Positions 53,433 through 63,521 of a stretch of DNA of 64,000 bases are shown in pieces (within the stretch, counting starts at the first letter, position 1; each line of letters opens with the position of its first letter). The notes under the pieces are model-generated. The model did not search any database. It worked only from the letters and a program-made list of their open reading frames with translations, and was not told where the DNA came from. The position numbers and the translations under genes were made by a program. Source of the DNA: Psychrobacter sp. PL19 (GTDB lineage: Bacteria; Pseudomonadota; Gammaproteobacteria; Pseudomonadales; Moraxellaceae); NCBI RefSeq assembly GCF_017875835.1, contig NZ_JAGING010000001.1:2170001-2234000 (forward strand), in the 5' to 3' direction.

Positions 53433-54329
53433 CTAATTTTTATCATCACGGTATAAAGTGTCCTGCGCCTCTTCCCTAAAATCCTCATAAGTAATATTTG
53501 ATTCTTCTTTGTTTAATGCGGCTAACACTGGTTTTGGTGTGAGGTCAGATTTGTCAGCATCATCAATGCTCACATAATTGTCCACACTAGCAGTATTCAC
53601 TGATGAATTTTTATTGAGTACTGGCTCTGATATTACTTGAGTGTCTGAAGTCGAAGCTGCTACCTTATTTTCCTCTATACCAGTCGATTGCTCGGTATTA
53701 GCGGCTGGTGCGCTAATTGGCATAGTATTAGAGTTATCATAAGCCAAACGGTCTTCGGCAACAGATAAAATGCCTATGGTATTGAGAAGCAATATAATAA
53801 CAGCGCTTAATATTAGCCCAGAGACCATACCCACTATTAATAGCTTGCTACTACTAATTTGCTTACCAAATAGTGTCCCTGTCTCTTTATTACTTGAGTC
53901 AGCTATTGGCTCATTGGTTAATAGGTGGCTATTGTCATACTTAGGTTGGTCGTCAACTAGTAAATTTTTGATCTCGTTATCATCAACTAAAGTATGAAGC
54001 ATTGTTGCTATGGCTTTATCATTATCAGAAGAAGTGATATCAAGGCTGATAGTTTCCGGTATTTTAGGATCGAGCTCTTGTTCCTCTTGTTCATGGTTGG
54101 TAAACAGTAGCAGCTCTTCTTCATTCAGAAGCTCGTATGAGGATGACTTTTTAAATTCATCCAAGCTTTTCAAGTTATCAATATCAAGATTACGGTCATT
54201 ATCAATGTCATCAACACGATCGATGAAGCGCTCACAGACATCACTGGTACGAGCATTACCACTAGGTTTGGTATGAGTGGCTGTAGATAAGCCGATCCTA
54301 TCATCAGTGTTATTATCTGAGTCGTTCAT
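53433..54329 (-). CDS. Single-span membrane protein of unknown function
   Basis: 298 residues. About 160 acidic, N- and D-rich residues are followed by one membrane segment (LLIVGMVSGLILSAVIILLL, about residues 163-182) and a polar periplasmic tail rich in S, T, N and D. The last residues SNITYEDFREEAQD recur in the fragment at 47.6 kb. No domain is recognised. The topology is that of a type II or regulatory anchor protein. It is divergent from the LysR gene. Confidence 0.75.
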   Translation of the reverse strand: MNDSDNNTDDRIGLSTATHTKPSGNARTSDVCERFIDRVDDIDNDRNLDIDNLKSLDEFKKSSSYELLNEEELLLFTNHEQEEQELDPKIPETISLDITSSDNDKAIATMLHTLVDDNEIKNLLVDDQPKYDNSHLLTNEPIADSSNKETGTLFGKQISSSKLLIVGMVSGLILSAVIILLLNTIGILSVAEDRLAYDNSNTMPISAPAANTEQSTGIEENKVAASTSDTQVISEPVLNKNSSVNTASVDNYVSIDDADKSDLTPKPVLAALNKEESNITYEDFREEAQDTLYRDDKN

Positions 54330-54518
54330 AAGTATAGTACCAAGTCGATTTATATTATAAATAACAAATGACCGTTAAAATTACGTTATGATACTGATTT
54401 TTTGCTAAAGTGTAACGGCACTGTACTTAGATAATATAATTGGCTGGTCGCTTACCTTCAAGCATAAACAGTATCAACAGCTGTAATTATGCGATAAACA
54501 GCAAAAAACAGTACTAAT

Positions 54519-54657
54519 TATAGTCAATAAAAAATAATATCGATACATGACCTACTGCTGGCATACATTTTTCTTGCTTGCTGTGCCTACGCAGACAGAG
54601 GCTGCAAAAAGCTTGTACCAGCAGTACCGTCGCGTTTTTAAGGTATTTTAACTATAG
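54519..54657 (+). repeat. Dispersed ~139-bp repeat, copy 3
   Basis: Runs from TATAGTCAATAAAA to ACTATAG with the same core as copies 1 and 2. Its right end lies ten bases before the ATG of the LysR gene, so the element supplies the leader of that gene. The remaining part of the 54330-54667 gap holds no gene. Confidence 0.93.
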
Positions 54658-54667
54658 GTAGTAATAC

Positions 54668-55714
54668 ATGGATTTAAAGCAACTTAATGCCTTTATTGCC
54701 ATCGCTGACTTAAGAAGCTTTAGTGCTGCGGCAACCACAACGGGTTTATCACAACCTACCTTGAGCCGTTTGCTTAAACAGCTTGAGACTGATATGGGCG
54801 TGGTACTGGTCGATCGCTATCACAGACCACTACATCTAACAGCAGCGGGGGTTTTCTTCTACGACAAGATCAGCGCGGTACTAACAGAGCTTGAAACTAT
54901 TACTAGTATGACGCAGAGGCTATCCACACCCAGCACCGTACTAAATATTGGCTTTGTACCATCCGTGCTATATGGCTTACTGCCAGAAATCATTGCAACC
55001 TTAAAACTGCATAACGCCAATCAGAACACAGATCTCGAGGTCAACCTCAAAGATATCAGCTCCTACCAACAGGTTGATGCGCTTAAAACGGGTGAAATTG
55101 ATGTCGGTTTCGGTCGTTTTGCTCATCAAGATCCCTGGATACAACAAATACTGTTGCGCCACGAGCGCTATGTAGTCGCACTTCCTAAAGCCCATCCCCT
55201 TGCCCATGTTGGGGAACAACGTTTGATTGACTTGGCAAATAATCGCTTGATCTTATATCATCAAACGCACTTGCCAGCGCACAGCACGACTATTTCTGCA
55301 GAACAAATACAGACAGCTCAGATGGATAGTACTATTAGCGAAAGTAAATTTAAGCTAAATAATAAGTCAAACGTAACAAATACCAATTTAGCAAACTCAG
55401 TCACAGAGCCTTTACTGTATCTATTTGCTCAATACGGTATCGCGCCTCTTATGACTTCTAAAGTCAGTGATTTACAAGTTGCCCTGGGCTTGGTGGCCGC
55501 AGGCGAAGGCATTACCTTAGTACCTGCCAGCCTACAAACCGTTCGGACAGATCAGATTAGCTATCAGCGGCTGGTTCACGAGAACGTCACTTCCCCTATT
55601 TATTTACATACCCTAAAGGACTTTGTGCATCCTAAAGTTCCTGATCTTCTCAATGCCATCTACCAGGTATATGAAAAGCGTGGCATTACCTACCGTCAGC
55701 AGCAATTTGTTTAA
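54668..55714 (+). CDS. LysR-family transcription regulator
   Basis: 348 residues, longer than the usual 300. The N-terminal helix-turn-helix is MDLKQLNAFIAIADLRSFS then GLSQPTLSRLLKQLE. The effector domain starts near residue 93 (LNIGFVPSVLYGLLPEII), as in CatM/BenM-type regulators. An insert of about 40 residues rich in S, T, N and K (about residues 210-255) interrupts the effector domain. The target is unknown; the Nramp gene follows in the same direction after 270 bases. Confidence 0.9.
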   Translation: MDLKQLNAFIAIADLRSFSAAATTTGLSQPTLSRLLKQLETDMGVVLVDRYHRPLHLTAAGVFFYDKISAVLTELETITSMTQRLSTPSTVLNIGFVPSVLYGLLPEIIATLKLHNANQNTDLEVNLKDISSYQQVDALKTGEIDVGFGRFAHQDPWIQQILLRHERYVVALPKAHPLAHVGEQRLIDLANNRLILYHQTHLPAHSTTISAEQIQTAQMDSTISESKFKLNNKSNVTNTNLANSVTEPLLYLFAQYGIAPLMTSKVSDLQVALGLVAAGEGITLVPASLQTVRTDQISYQRLVHENVTSPIYLHTLKDFVHPKVPDLLNAIYQVYEKRGITYRQQQFV

Positions 55715-55980
55715 CCAATATAAACATGCACTATTAAGTCAACATAAGCTTATCAAGTACCGCTAACAGATACTTTAAACCCTAAAATAACGATTAATGA
55801 TGACATTAAAAAACGCTAATAATAATGCAAATAATCATTATCTCGAGTGGCATCGGTGTGCTAAAGTCAGGCCGCAATTAATAGCTCCGTAGCCATTAGT
55901 TCATAATTTTGCTGTACTGATTACTGGCGAGCGCTCACAGGTAAGTGACAACATGCCGCTTTAACTATTTTGAGGTATTC

Positions 55981-57273
55981 ATGACCACACAACGACTTAA
56001 CAACCCTAATAATAGCGCTAACAATCCAGATAGCGCAGCAGCACAAGAAGGCTTCAGTTGGCGAATTTTTGGCCCTGGCATCTTAATGGCAACGGCGGCT
56101 ATTGGTGGCTCACATCTGATTTCATCGACTCAGGCAGGCGCACTTTATGGCTGGCAGTTAGCCATTATGATTATTTTAGCCAACCTTTTTAAATATCCTT
56201 TCTTTCGTTTCGCTACCGATTACGTTTATGATACTGGCGAGAGTTTAATTGCCGGTTATGCCAAGCGCTCTAAAGCCTATCTTTGGGTATATTTCATCCT
56301 ATCTATGCTGTCAGCGGTGATTAGTACTGGCGCGGTATCGTTAATTGCTGCGGTAATCTTAGGCTTTATGCTACCGGCTTCTGTCGGACTGTCCACCATT
56401 ACTCTAGCGTTAATAGTGACTGCGGTATGTTGGGTGTTTTTAATAGCTGGTCATTATAAGCTGCTCGACGGGGTAACCAAATGGATTATGATTGCGCTTA
56501 CTACCGCGACCGTTGCGGCAGTCATTATTGCGGCTGGTAAGCCTACGGTTATGGCGGTTGACTTTGTGGCAGCCTCCCCCTGGAACTTAGCTACTTTAGG
56601 TTTTATTGTGGCACTAATGGGCTGGATGCCGGCACCGCTTGAGTTTGCTGCTATTACCTCGATGTGGACCTCAGCAAAAAGAAAATCTGACAATACTACC
56701 AAACGTCAAGGTCTACTAGATTTTAACCTTGGTTATTCAATCTCTGCTATTTTGGCGTTATTTTTCTTAGCACTGGGTGTTTTTGTGCAGTATGGTTCAG
56801 GTCAAGAGATTCAGATTGCTGGCGGTGCTTATATCGATCAGCTCATTAGCATGTATACCAATACCATTGGTGAGTGGTCAAGGTTGCTGGTCGCCTTCGT
56901 GGCCTTTATGTGTATGTTTGGCACTACCATCACTTGTGCTGATGGTTATGGGCGTGCCAATGCCGAATGTTGGCGCTTGTTAAAAGGTCAAGACGAAATC
57001 AATAAAAAGCAGATCGCTTTTTGGACCACTTATGCCATTGGTGGCGGGCTGATAATCATCACTTTCTTTACTGGACAGTTAGGCACTATGCTCAAGTTTG
57101 CTATGATATCGGCATTTCTTTCGGCCCCTATCTTTGGTTGGTTAAACTACTCATTAGTAAAAAGTCATCAAAAACTTTCAGCAGGTATGAATGCATTGTC
57201 AATTGCCGGTTTAATATTTTTAGCAAGCTTTGCGCTATTATTCCTAGCCAACCTTGCCGGGTTGTTTGGCTAA
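55981..57273 (+). CDS. Nramp-family transporter with atypical metal-site motifs
   Basis: 430 residues with about eleven hydrophobic segments. GPGILMATAAIGGSHL is the first helix; canonical metal carriers have DPGN there, which is absent. In helix 6, GWMPAPLEFAAI replaces the usual MPH motif. The substrate may thus differ from Mn2+ or Fe2+. TGAGG lies five bases before the ATG at 55981; a longer frame adds 12 residues without support. A terminator follows. Confidence 0.85.
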   Translation: MTTQRLNNPNNSANNPDSAAAQEGFSWRIFGPGILMATAAIGGSHLISSTQAGALYGWQLAIMIILANLFKYPFFRFATDYVYDTGESLIAGYAKRSKAYLWVYFILSMLSAVISTGAVSLIAAVILGFMLPASVGLSTITLALIVTAVCWVFLIAGHYKLLDGVTKWIMIALTTATVAAVIIAAGKPTVMAVDFVAASPWNLATLGFIVALMGWMPAPLEFAAITSMWTSAKRKSDNTTKRQGLLDFNLGYSISAILALFFLALGVFVQYGSGQEIQIAGGAYIDQLISMYTNTIGEWSRLLVAFVAFMCMFGTTITCADGYGRANAECWRLLKGQDEINKKQIAFWTTYAIGGGLIIITFFTGQLGTMLKFAMISAFLSAPIFGWLNYSLVKSHQKLSAGMNALSIAGLIFLASFALLFLANLAGLFG

Positions 57274-57360
57274 GCCCTTTTGGTTAAGTATTTCTCAGCT
57301 AACCCCTATTGTTTAAGTAGCTAGTTTTTAAAAGCATTACCAACACCTGTATAGTTTAAG

Positions 57361-57394
57361 GCCTCAATAGCTCGGTTATTGAGGCTTTTTTATT
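57361..57394 (+). terminator. Terminator after the Nramp-like gene
   Basis: GCCTCAATA, GCTCGGT loop, TATTGAGGC, T6. Confidence 0.93.
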
Positions 57395-57881
57395 ACTGAT
57401 ATTTCTTTTTATTGATAATACTTAGATCTGAAGCAGGTTATATAGTTGCTATCTTTGTTGTAGGTATTCAACAGAATGCTATCAAACACAATAAAAATAA
57501 CCTATGGCTCTTATTCCAGGATGCCAGTTCAGTATGCAAGTAGACTCAATTAACCGCAAATTCGTTATGGCCATAGATTAATTTAAGGTCATGAAATACG
57601 TATTAACTTTATTTTCTTACCTCTAATTGTAACTAAATGTAAAAATGATAGCATAATATAATAGCTTATTTTACGTATATGAATAATGAATCGGCTTAGC
57701 TATACAATAATGGATATTACTATTTATTTAATGAATTGATGTATTTAAATTAAAATAAATTATTAATTATATTAACTATTTGGAATGAAGTACTACTTTG
57801 AAGTGCCGGGTAATTAGGTATAATCAGAGTCAACAAAGAATTAATAATGATAAGACAAACCCTCTATAAAAGGATTTCCGC
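57395..57881. promoter_or_regulatory. Upstream region of the methylcitrate genes
   Basis: About 490 very AT-rich bases before prpB. It should hold its promoter. No regulator gene (PrpR or GntR type) is present here. AAAAGGA lies about eight bases before the prpB ATG. Confidence 0.45.
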
Positions 57882-58775
57882 ATGACATCGCAATCAGCTG
57901 GCTCTCGTTTTCGCAGTGCACTTACCCAAAAAAACACTAACAACCAACCCCTACAAATTGCCGGTGCTATTAACGCTTATACTGCCATGATGGCGACTCA
58001 AGTGGGTCATCAAGCCTTATATCTTTCTGGTGCTGGCGTGGCCAATGCATCATTTGGCTTACCTGATTTAGGTATGACCAGTCTTGATAATGTCTTAGAA
58101 GATGCTCGCCGGATTACTGATGCCGTTGATACCCCACTATTGGTTGATATTGATACCGGTTTTGGTGGCGCGTTTAATATCGCCCAAACCGTTAGAAAAA
58201 TGGAAAAAGCGGGCGTTGCAGCAGTACATATTGAAGACCAAGTGGCACAAAAACGCTGTGGTCATCGCCCTAATAAAGAAATCGTTAGTATTTCAGAGAT
58301 GGTTGATCGTTTAAAAGCAGCCCTTGATGCCAAAACTGATAGTGATTTTGTGGTTATGGCACGTACTGATGCCTTATCTGTCGAAGGTCTTGACGCTGCT
58401 GTTGAGCGCGCAGTTGCCTTTCAAGAAGCCGGTGCTGATATGATTTTTGCTGAAGCATTAACCGATATTGAGATGTACCGTAAGTTTACCGATGTGCTAG
58501 ATATTCCTGTACTGGCCAACATGACTGAATTTGGCCAGACTGATCTTTACACCACTGATCAGCTATATGGCGTTGGTGTGAACATGGTGCTGTACCCGCT
58601 ATCTGCATTCCGTGCGATGAATAAAGCCGCGCTCAATGTTTACCAACATATCTTATCTGACGGCACGCAAGACAAGGTCGTCGATACCATGCAGACTCGT
58701 ATGGAGCTATATGACTTTTTGAACTATCATGAGTTCGAGCAGACTCTAGACAAGCTGTTCGCTGGTAACAAGTAA
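57882..58775 (+). CDS. prpB: Methylisocitrate lyase PrpB
   Basis: Splits 2-methylisocitrate into pyruvate and succinate, the last step of the methylcitrate cycle that consumes propionate. 297 residues. Catalytic motif [11 protein letters not shown], with metal ligands in [11 protein letters not shown] and HIEDQV. The length is normal. It is followed by prpC after 88 bases. Confidence 0.95.
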   Translation: MTSQSAGSRFRSALTQKNTNNQPLQIAGAINAYTAMMATQVGHQALYLSGAGVANASFGLPDLGMTSLDNVLEDARRITDAVDTPLLVDIDTGFGGAFNIAQTVRKMEKAGVAAVHIEDQVAQKRCGHRPNKEIVSISEMVDRLKAALDAKTDSDFVVMARTDALSVEGLDAAVERAVAFQEAGADMIFAEALTDIEMYRKFTDVLDIPVLANMTEFGQTDLYTTDQLYGVGVNMVLYPLSAFRAMNKAALNVYQHILSDGTQDKVVDTMQTRMELYDFLNYHEFEQTLDKLFAGNK

Positions 58776-58863
58776 ACCGTATCTTTTACAGTTACCGCTA
58801 TTACTTAGCATCATGGCTTAAAACAATCACTTAACAACACGCTACCACCAAAAGGAATTTATC

Positions 58864-59994
58864 ATGGCAGCAGTACAAAAAGAACTCTCAGGCGCAGGCC
58901 TACGCGGTCAAGTCGCTGGCAAGACCGCTTTATCTACCGTTGGCAAATCAGGCTCAGGCCTAACTTACCGTGGTTATGATGTGTCAGAACTAGCAGACAA
59001 GTGCATCTTTGAAGAAGTCGCTTATCTTTTACTCTATGGCAATCTGCCTACTCAAAGTGAGCTTGATGCTTATCAAACCAAGCTTAAAGGTTTACGTGGA
59101 CTATCACAGCCGCTAAAAGATGTGCTTGAACGTATTCCTGCTGACGCACATCCGATGGATGTATTGCGTACGGGTTGTTCTATGCTGGGTAACCTTGAGA
59201 CTGAAATGAGTTTCGACGAACAAAACGACCAAGCAGATCGTATGCTGGCGGTTTTCCCATCAATCATTAACTACTGGTATCGCTTTACCCATGATGATGT
59301 GCGTATCGAAACTGAAACTGACGATGACACCATGGGCGGACATTTCTTACATCTGCTTAAAGGTGAGAAGCCAAATGAGCTACATACCAAGGTGATGAAC
59401 GTATCCCTTATTTTATACGCTGAGCACGAATTCAACGCCTCAACCTTTACTGCACGTGTTTGTGCCTCTACCCTATCTGATATCCATTCTTGTATTACCG
59501 GCGCGATTGGCTCACTACGTGGTCCTTTACATGGCGGCGCTAATGAGGCGGCTATGGATATGATTGAAGGCTTCAGCTCACCTGATGACGCTGAAAAAGA
59601 AATGATGGCCATGCTGGCGCGTAAAGATAAAATCATGGGCTTTGGCCATGCTATCTACACTGATTCTGATCCCCGTAACGTGGTTATCAAAGGTTGGGCT
59701 GAAAAACTAGCGGCAGATGTTGGTGATGATGTACTTTACCCAGTATCCGTACGCTGTGAAGAAGTCATGTGGCGCGAGAAGAAACTGTTCTGTAATGCCG
59801 ATTTCTTCCATGCGTCAACGTATCATTTCATGGGTATACCCACCAAGCTGTTCACGCCAATCTTTGTTATCTCGCGTCTAACAGGTTGGGCTTCTCATGT
59901 ATTTGAGCAACGTGCCAATAACCGTATCATTCGCCCAAGTGCAGAATATATCGGTGAAGAATTACGTTCTGTACCAGATATGAGTGAGCGTTAA
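58864..59994 (+). CDS. prpC: 2-methylcitrate synthase PrpC
   Basis: Condenses propionyl-CoA with oxaloacetate. 376 residues. The catalytic stretch GPLHGGANEAAMDMI and the binding loop GFGHAIYTDSDPRN are citrate-synthase family motifs; the short N-terminus and context mark the methylcitrate type. AAAGGAATT precedes the ATG. Confidence 0.94.
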   Translation: MAAVQKELSGAGLRGQVAGKTALSTVGKSGSGLTYRGYDVSELADKCIFEEVAYLLLYGNLPTQSELDAYQTKLKGLRGLSQPLKDVLERIPADAHPMDVLRTGCSMLGNLETEMSFDEQNDQADRMLAVFPSIINYWYRFTHDDVRIETETDDDTMGGHFLHLLKGEKPNELHTKVMNVSLILYAEHEFNASTFTARVCASTLSDIHSCITGAIGSLRGPLHGGANEAAMDMIEGFSSPDDAEKEMMAMLARKDKIMGFGHAIYTDSDPRNVVIKGWAEKLAADVGDDVLYPVSVRCEEVMWREKKLFCNADFFHASTYHFMGIPTKLFTPIFVISRLTGWASHVFEQRANNRIIRPSAEYIGEELRSVPDMSER

Positions 59995-60008
59995 TTTAGT
60001 CTTCATAT

Positions 60009-60040
60009 ACTATTTATCGTAACCCGTTATGATAAATAGT
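60009..60040 (+). terminator. Hairpin between prpC and acnD
   Basis: ACTATTTATCGTAA, CCCG, TTATGATAAATAGT: 14-bp arms with one G-T pair and a four-base loop. There is no T-run, so it may be a processing or stability hairpin rather than a full terminator. The gap of 313 bases has no gene. Confidence 0.6.
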
Positions 60041-60307
60041 TAGTATTAGTATACGTTTAGCTGTTAAGTCGTCTATCTTTTGATTGTGGCTTAGCAGTTA
60101 AATTGTATTACTATGCCTGTTTTCGGTAAGTCTGAATTTATTTAACAACGTTTTTTTAGCAAAGCCTGCCAGCGTGACTAATGACTATCACGTTAATGAC
60201 AGCAACATTTAGAACAACAACGGCATAACAATGATTTTGCTAAAAAAATCCGCCTTTCTGATTCAACTTAACCCTCAGTTTAACCAGCTAACCGCCAAAG
60301 GTAACCT

Positions 60308-62974
60308 ATGGACAACCTAATTCAGCCCATGAATGAGCAATTTAAAAAGCCACTACCCGGTACTGACCTGTATTACTTCGATACCCGCGAAGCCGTCGAG
60401 AATATCGAAGTGGGCGCATATGACAAACTACCATACTCATCAAAAGTACTGTGCGAAAACTTGGTTCGTCGTTGTACGCCAAAAGACTTGACCGCAGCAT
60501 TGACCCAGCATATTCAGGGCAAGCAAGATCTTGATTTTCCTTGGTATCCTGCTCGTGTGGTTTGTCATGATATTTTAGGTCAGACCGCCTTTGTTGACTT
60601 GGCTGGACTGCGTGATGCTATTGCTGAGCGAGGTGGTGATCCCTCTCAAGTTAACCCTATCGTTCCCACCCAATTGATTGTTGATCATTCGTTGGCAGTT
60701 GAACATGCCGGCTTTGAAGAAAATGCCTTCGAGAAAAATCGGGCGATTGAAGAGCGCCGTAACGATGACCGCTTTCACTTTATCAATTGGTGCGAATATG
60801 CCTTTGATAACGTCAACGTCGTACCGCCTGGTAACGGCATCATGCATCAAATTAATCTTGAGAAAATGTCGCCGGTCGTACAAGTGGCACAAGGTAAAGA
60901 CGGCTACAAGGTTGCTTTTGCTGACACGTTAGTGGGTACTGACAGTCATACTCCCATGGTTGATGCCTTGGGTGTCATCTCTATCGGTGTTGGTGGTCTA
61001 GAAGCTGAAAGTGTGATGCTAGGCAACCCCTCATATATGCGCCTGCCAGATTTCGTTGGGGTTAAGCTCAGCGGTAAATTGGAAAAAGGTGTTACCGGTA
61101 CTGATTTAGTCTTGGCCATGGCTGAGTTCTTACGCAACGAAGGCGTGGTTTCTACCTATATCGAATTCTTCGGTGATGGTGCACGCCAGCTGACGGTTGG
61201 TGATCGTGCTTCTATCTCTAATATGACTCCTGAATATGGCGCCACCGCAGCGATGTTCTATATCGATGAGCAAACCATCGACTATCTACGCCTTACGGGT
61301 CGTAGTGAACCGCAAATAAAATTAGTCGAACAGTATGCCAAGCAAACGGGTCTATGGGCTGATGGCATGGAAGACGCCGAATACGCGCGCGTGCTTGAGT
61401 TTGACTTATCAGCAGTAGTCCGCAATTTGGCGGGTCCTTCGCGTCCCCATGCACGGGTTTCAACCACTGATTTAGTTGCCAAAGGCATTGCCCACGGCGC
61501 TGATGACAAGTTACCAGAACCCAAAGAAGGCATGATGCCAGATGGTGCGGTTATCATTGCTGCGATTACCAGTTGTACCAATACGTCTAACCCACGCAAT
61601 ATGGTTGCGGCTGGCCTAGTCGCCCGTAACGCCAATGCCAAAGGCTTATTACGCAAATCTTGGGTAAAAACATCATTAGCCCCTGGTTCTAAAACTGTAA
61701 AAATGTACCTAGAAGAAGCAGGTCTGATGTCTGAGATGCAGCAGATAGGATTTGATGTGGTTGGCTTTGCTTGTACTACTTGTAATGGTATGAGTGGCGC
61801 ACTTGATCCTGATATCGAAAAAGAAATCATTGATAATGATTTATTCACCACCGCAGTGCTATCCGGTAACCGTAACTTTGATGGTCGTATCCATCCTTAT
61901 GCCAAGCAAGCATTCTTAGCGTCACCACCCCTGGTTATCGCTTATGCTATCGCGGGTAACATTCGCTTTGATATCGAAAAAGATTCATTAGGCCAAGACC
62001 AAGAGGGCAATGAGGTTTACCTAAAAGATATCTGGTTCGACGATGACGAAGTTGATGCTATCGTGGCAGAAGCGGTGAAGCCTGAACAGTTCAATGCTGT
62101 TTATATCCCAATGTTTGATGAAGCCAAAAAAGACACTGGTAAAGCGCTAAGCCCATTATACAACTGGCGTGATCAGACTACTTATATCCGCCGTCCGCCC
62201 TATTGGGAAGGCAAAATGGCCAAGAAAAATGCGCTAACAGGTATGCGTCCATTAGCGGTACTTGGTGATAACATCACAACCGATCATATGTCACCATCGA
62301 ACGCTATCTTGGGTGATTCAGCGGCTGGTGAATATCTTGACACCATGGGTTTACCTGCCGAGGATTACAACTCGTATGCGACTCATCGCGGTGATCACTT
62401 AACCGCTCAACGTGCAACTTTTGCCAACCCTAAATTGCTCAATGAAATGGTACGCGATGGCAATGACAGCAGAAGTGGTGAGGTGATTCAGGGCTCACTT
62501 GCTCGTGTTGAGCCTGAAGGTCAGGTTATGCGTATGTGGGAAGCGATTGAAACCTACATGAACCGCGAACAGCCTTTAATTATCATTGCAGGTGATGGCT
62601 ATGGTCAAGGCTCAAGCCGCGACTGGGCTGCCAAAGGTGTACGTTTAGCTGGTGTGGAAACAGTAGTTGCTGAGGACTTTGAGCGTATTCATCGTCAAAA
62701 CTTAGTGGGTATGGGCGCCCTACCGCTACAGTTTGAGAAAGGCGTAAATCGTCATACCTTAAATATTGATGGCTCAGAAGTGTTTGATGTCACTGGCGAA
62801 GTATCTGCTGGCGGGCTTATGACTTTAGTCATTAACCGCACTGATGGTAGCAAAACTGAAGTACCAATCATTTGCCGCTTAGATACTGCTGATGAAGTCA
62901 AAATGTACAACGCTGGCGGTATGCTCCAACGCTTCGCCAAAGAGTTTATCGATGGTACTTTAGATATTGCTTAA
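60308..62974 (+). CDS. acnD: Fe/S-dependent 2-methylisocitrate dehydratase AcnD
   Basis: Aconitase-family enzyme that dehydrates 2-methylcitrate to the trans isomer of methylaconitate; PrpF then isomerises it. 888 residues. Cluster cysteines are in ITSCTNTSNP and ACTTCNGMSG. The swivel domain is near DNITTDHMSPSN and DGYGQGSSRDWAAKG. The prp context and the following prpF separate it from the general aconitase AcnA. Confidence 0.93.
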   Translation: MDNLIQPMNEQFKKPLPGTDLYYFDTREAVENIEVGAYDKLPYSSKVLCENLVRRCTPKDLTAALTQHIQGKQDLDFPWYPARVVCHDILGQTAFVDLAGLRDAIAERGGDPSQVNPIVPTQLIVDHSLAVEHAGFEENAFEKNRAIEERRNDDRFHFINWCEYAFDNVNVVPPGNGIMHQINLEKMSPVVQVAQGKDGYKVAFADTLVGTDSHTPMVDALGVISIGVGGLEAESVMLGNPSYMRLPDFVGVKLSGKLEKGVTGTDLVLAMAEFLRNEGVVSTYIEFFGDGARQLTVGDRASISNMTPEYGATAAMFYIDEQTIDYLRLTGRSEPQIKLVEQYAKQTGLWADGMEDAEYARVLEFDLSAVVRNLAGPSRPHARVSTTDLVAKGIAHGADDKLPEPKEGMMPDGAVIIAAITSCTNTSNPRNMVAAGLVARNANAKGLLRKSWVKTSLAPGSKTVKMYLEEAGLMSEMQQIGFDVVGFACTTCNGMSGALDPDIEKEIIDNDLFTTAVLSGNRNFDGRIHPYAKQAFLASPPLVIAYAIAGNIRFDIEKDSLGQDQEGNEVYLKDIWFDDDEVDAIVAEAVKPEQFNAVYIPMFDEAKKDTGKALSPLYNWRDQTTYIRRPPYWEGKMAKKNALTGMRPLAVLGDNITTDHMSPSNAILGDSAAGEYLDTMGLPAEDYNSYATHRGDHLTAQRATFANPKLLNEMVRDGNDSRSGEVIQGSLARVEPEGQVMRMWEAIETYMNREQPLIIIAGDGYGQGSSRDWAAKGVRLAGVETVVAEDFERIHRQNLVGMGALPLQFEKGVNRHTLNIDGSEVFDVTGEVSAGGLMTLVINRTDGSKTEVPIICRLDTADEVKMYNAGGMLQRFAKEFIDGTLDIA

Positions 62975-63005
62975 GCGTTTAGTTTGCTAGTAATGTAAAC
63001 AATAG

Positions 63006-63050
63006 AAGAGCTGGCGTTGTATATATTTTATATGGCGTCGGCTCTTTTTT
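63006..63050 (+). terminator. Terminator after acnD
   Basis: AGAGC..GCG and CG..GGCTCT arms with an AT-rich top and a T6 tail, 30 bases after the stop. Some G-T pairs. It implies prpF has its own promoter or is reached by read-through. Confidence 0.75.
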
Positions 63051-63080
63051 AACTTTAGTTGCAAACAAACTAATGTCTTA

Positions 63081-63206
63081 ATGGAAACGCTTTACTTATT
63101 AAAGTCGCCTGCTAATGTCACTCATCTTGCTAAATCTGTCGACCAAGCTAAGGCTGGCGAGACTGTTGTGCATGCGCCATCTGATATTGACATTAATCAT
63201 GAATAA
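63081..63206 (+). pseudogene. 41-codon Phd/YefM-type antitoxin C-terminal fragment
   Basis: METLYLLKSPANVTHLAKSV, then QAKAGETVVH. The pattern xLYLLxSPANxxxLxxSIxQ is the C-terminal toxin-binding helix of YefM/Phd-family antitoxins; the N-terminal DNA-binding half is absent. No ribosome site is apparent, so it is probably a leftover. It lies on the opposite strand to, and just downstream of, the toxin gene. Confidence 0.5.
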
Positions 63207-63213
63207 ATAAGAA

Positions 63214-63504
63214 TCATAAAGATAATTTTAGATCACGATAAAAGTTTTCATGTGTACCTATTAGCAATAGAGTTAACACCAGCTGGCCGTTGTCAATTTG
63301 ATATGCTAGTAGTGTCAACTGCTTCATCATCTTAAATTTATAGACCTGTACAGTGGATAGGTCACCAGTTTTTTGAATTCCTAAACTAGGATTGCCAGCG
63401 ATGGCGCGCACGGCATCATCAAGGTCTACTTTTTGATTTTTATGCAGTTTTTTGACTGCTTTTTTGAAGCTGCTAGATTGAACAATACGCAAAGGTTGGC
63501 TCAT
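63214..63504 (-). CDS. RelE/ParE-family toxin
   Basis: 96 residues. SSSFKKAVKKLHKNQKVDLDDAVRAIAGNP is the helical N-part, and the C-terminal GTHENFYRDLK is typical of this toxin branch. It probably cleaves mRNA at the ribosome or blocks gyrase; which is not clear. It lies 17 bases after the antitoxin gene on the same strand. Confidence 0.85.
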   Translation of the reverse strand: MSQPLRIVQSSSFKKAVKKLHKNQKVDLDDAVRAIAGNPSLGIQKTGDLSTVQVYKFKMMKQLTLLAYQIDNGQLVLTLLLIGTHENFYRDLKLSL

Positions 63505-63521
63505 GATTTATCCAAAATAGT

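Noticed and set aside
61282..61851. 189-codon frame on minus within acnD
   Set aside because: It is antisense to a well-conserved enzyme and shows no recognisable domain.
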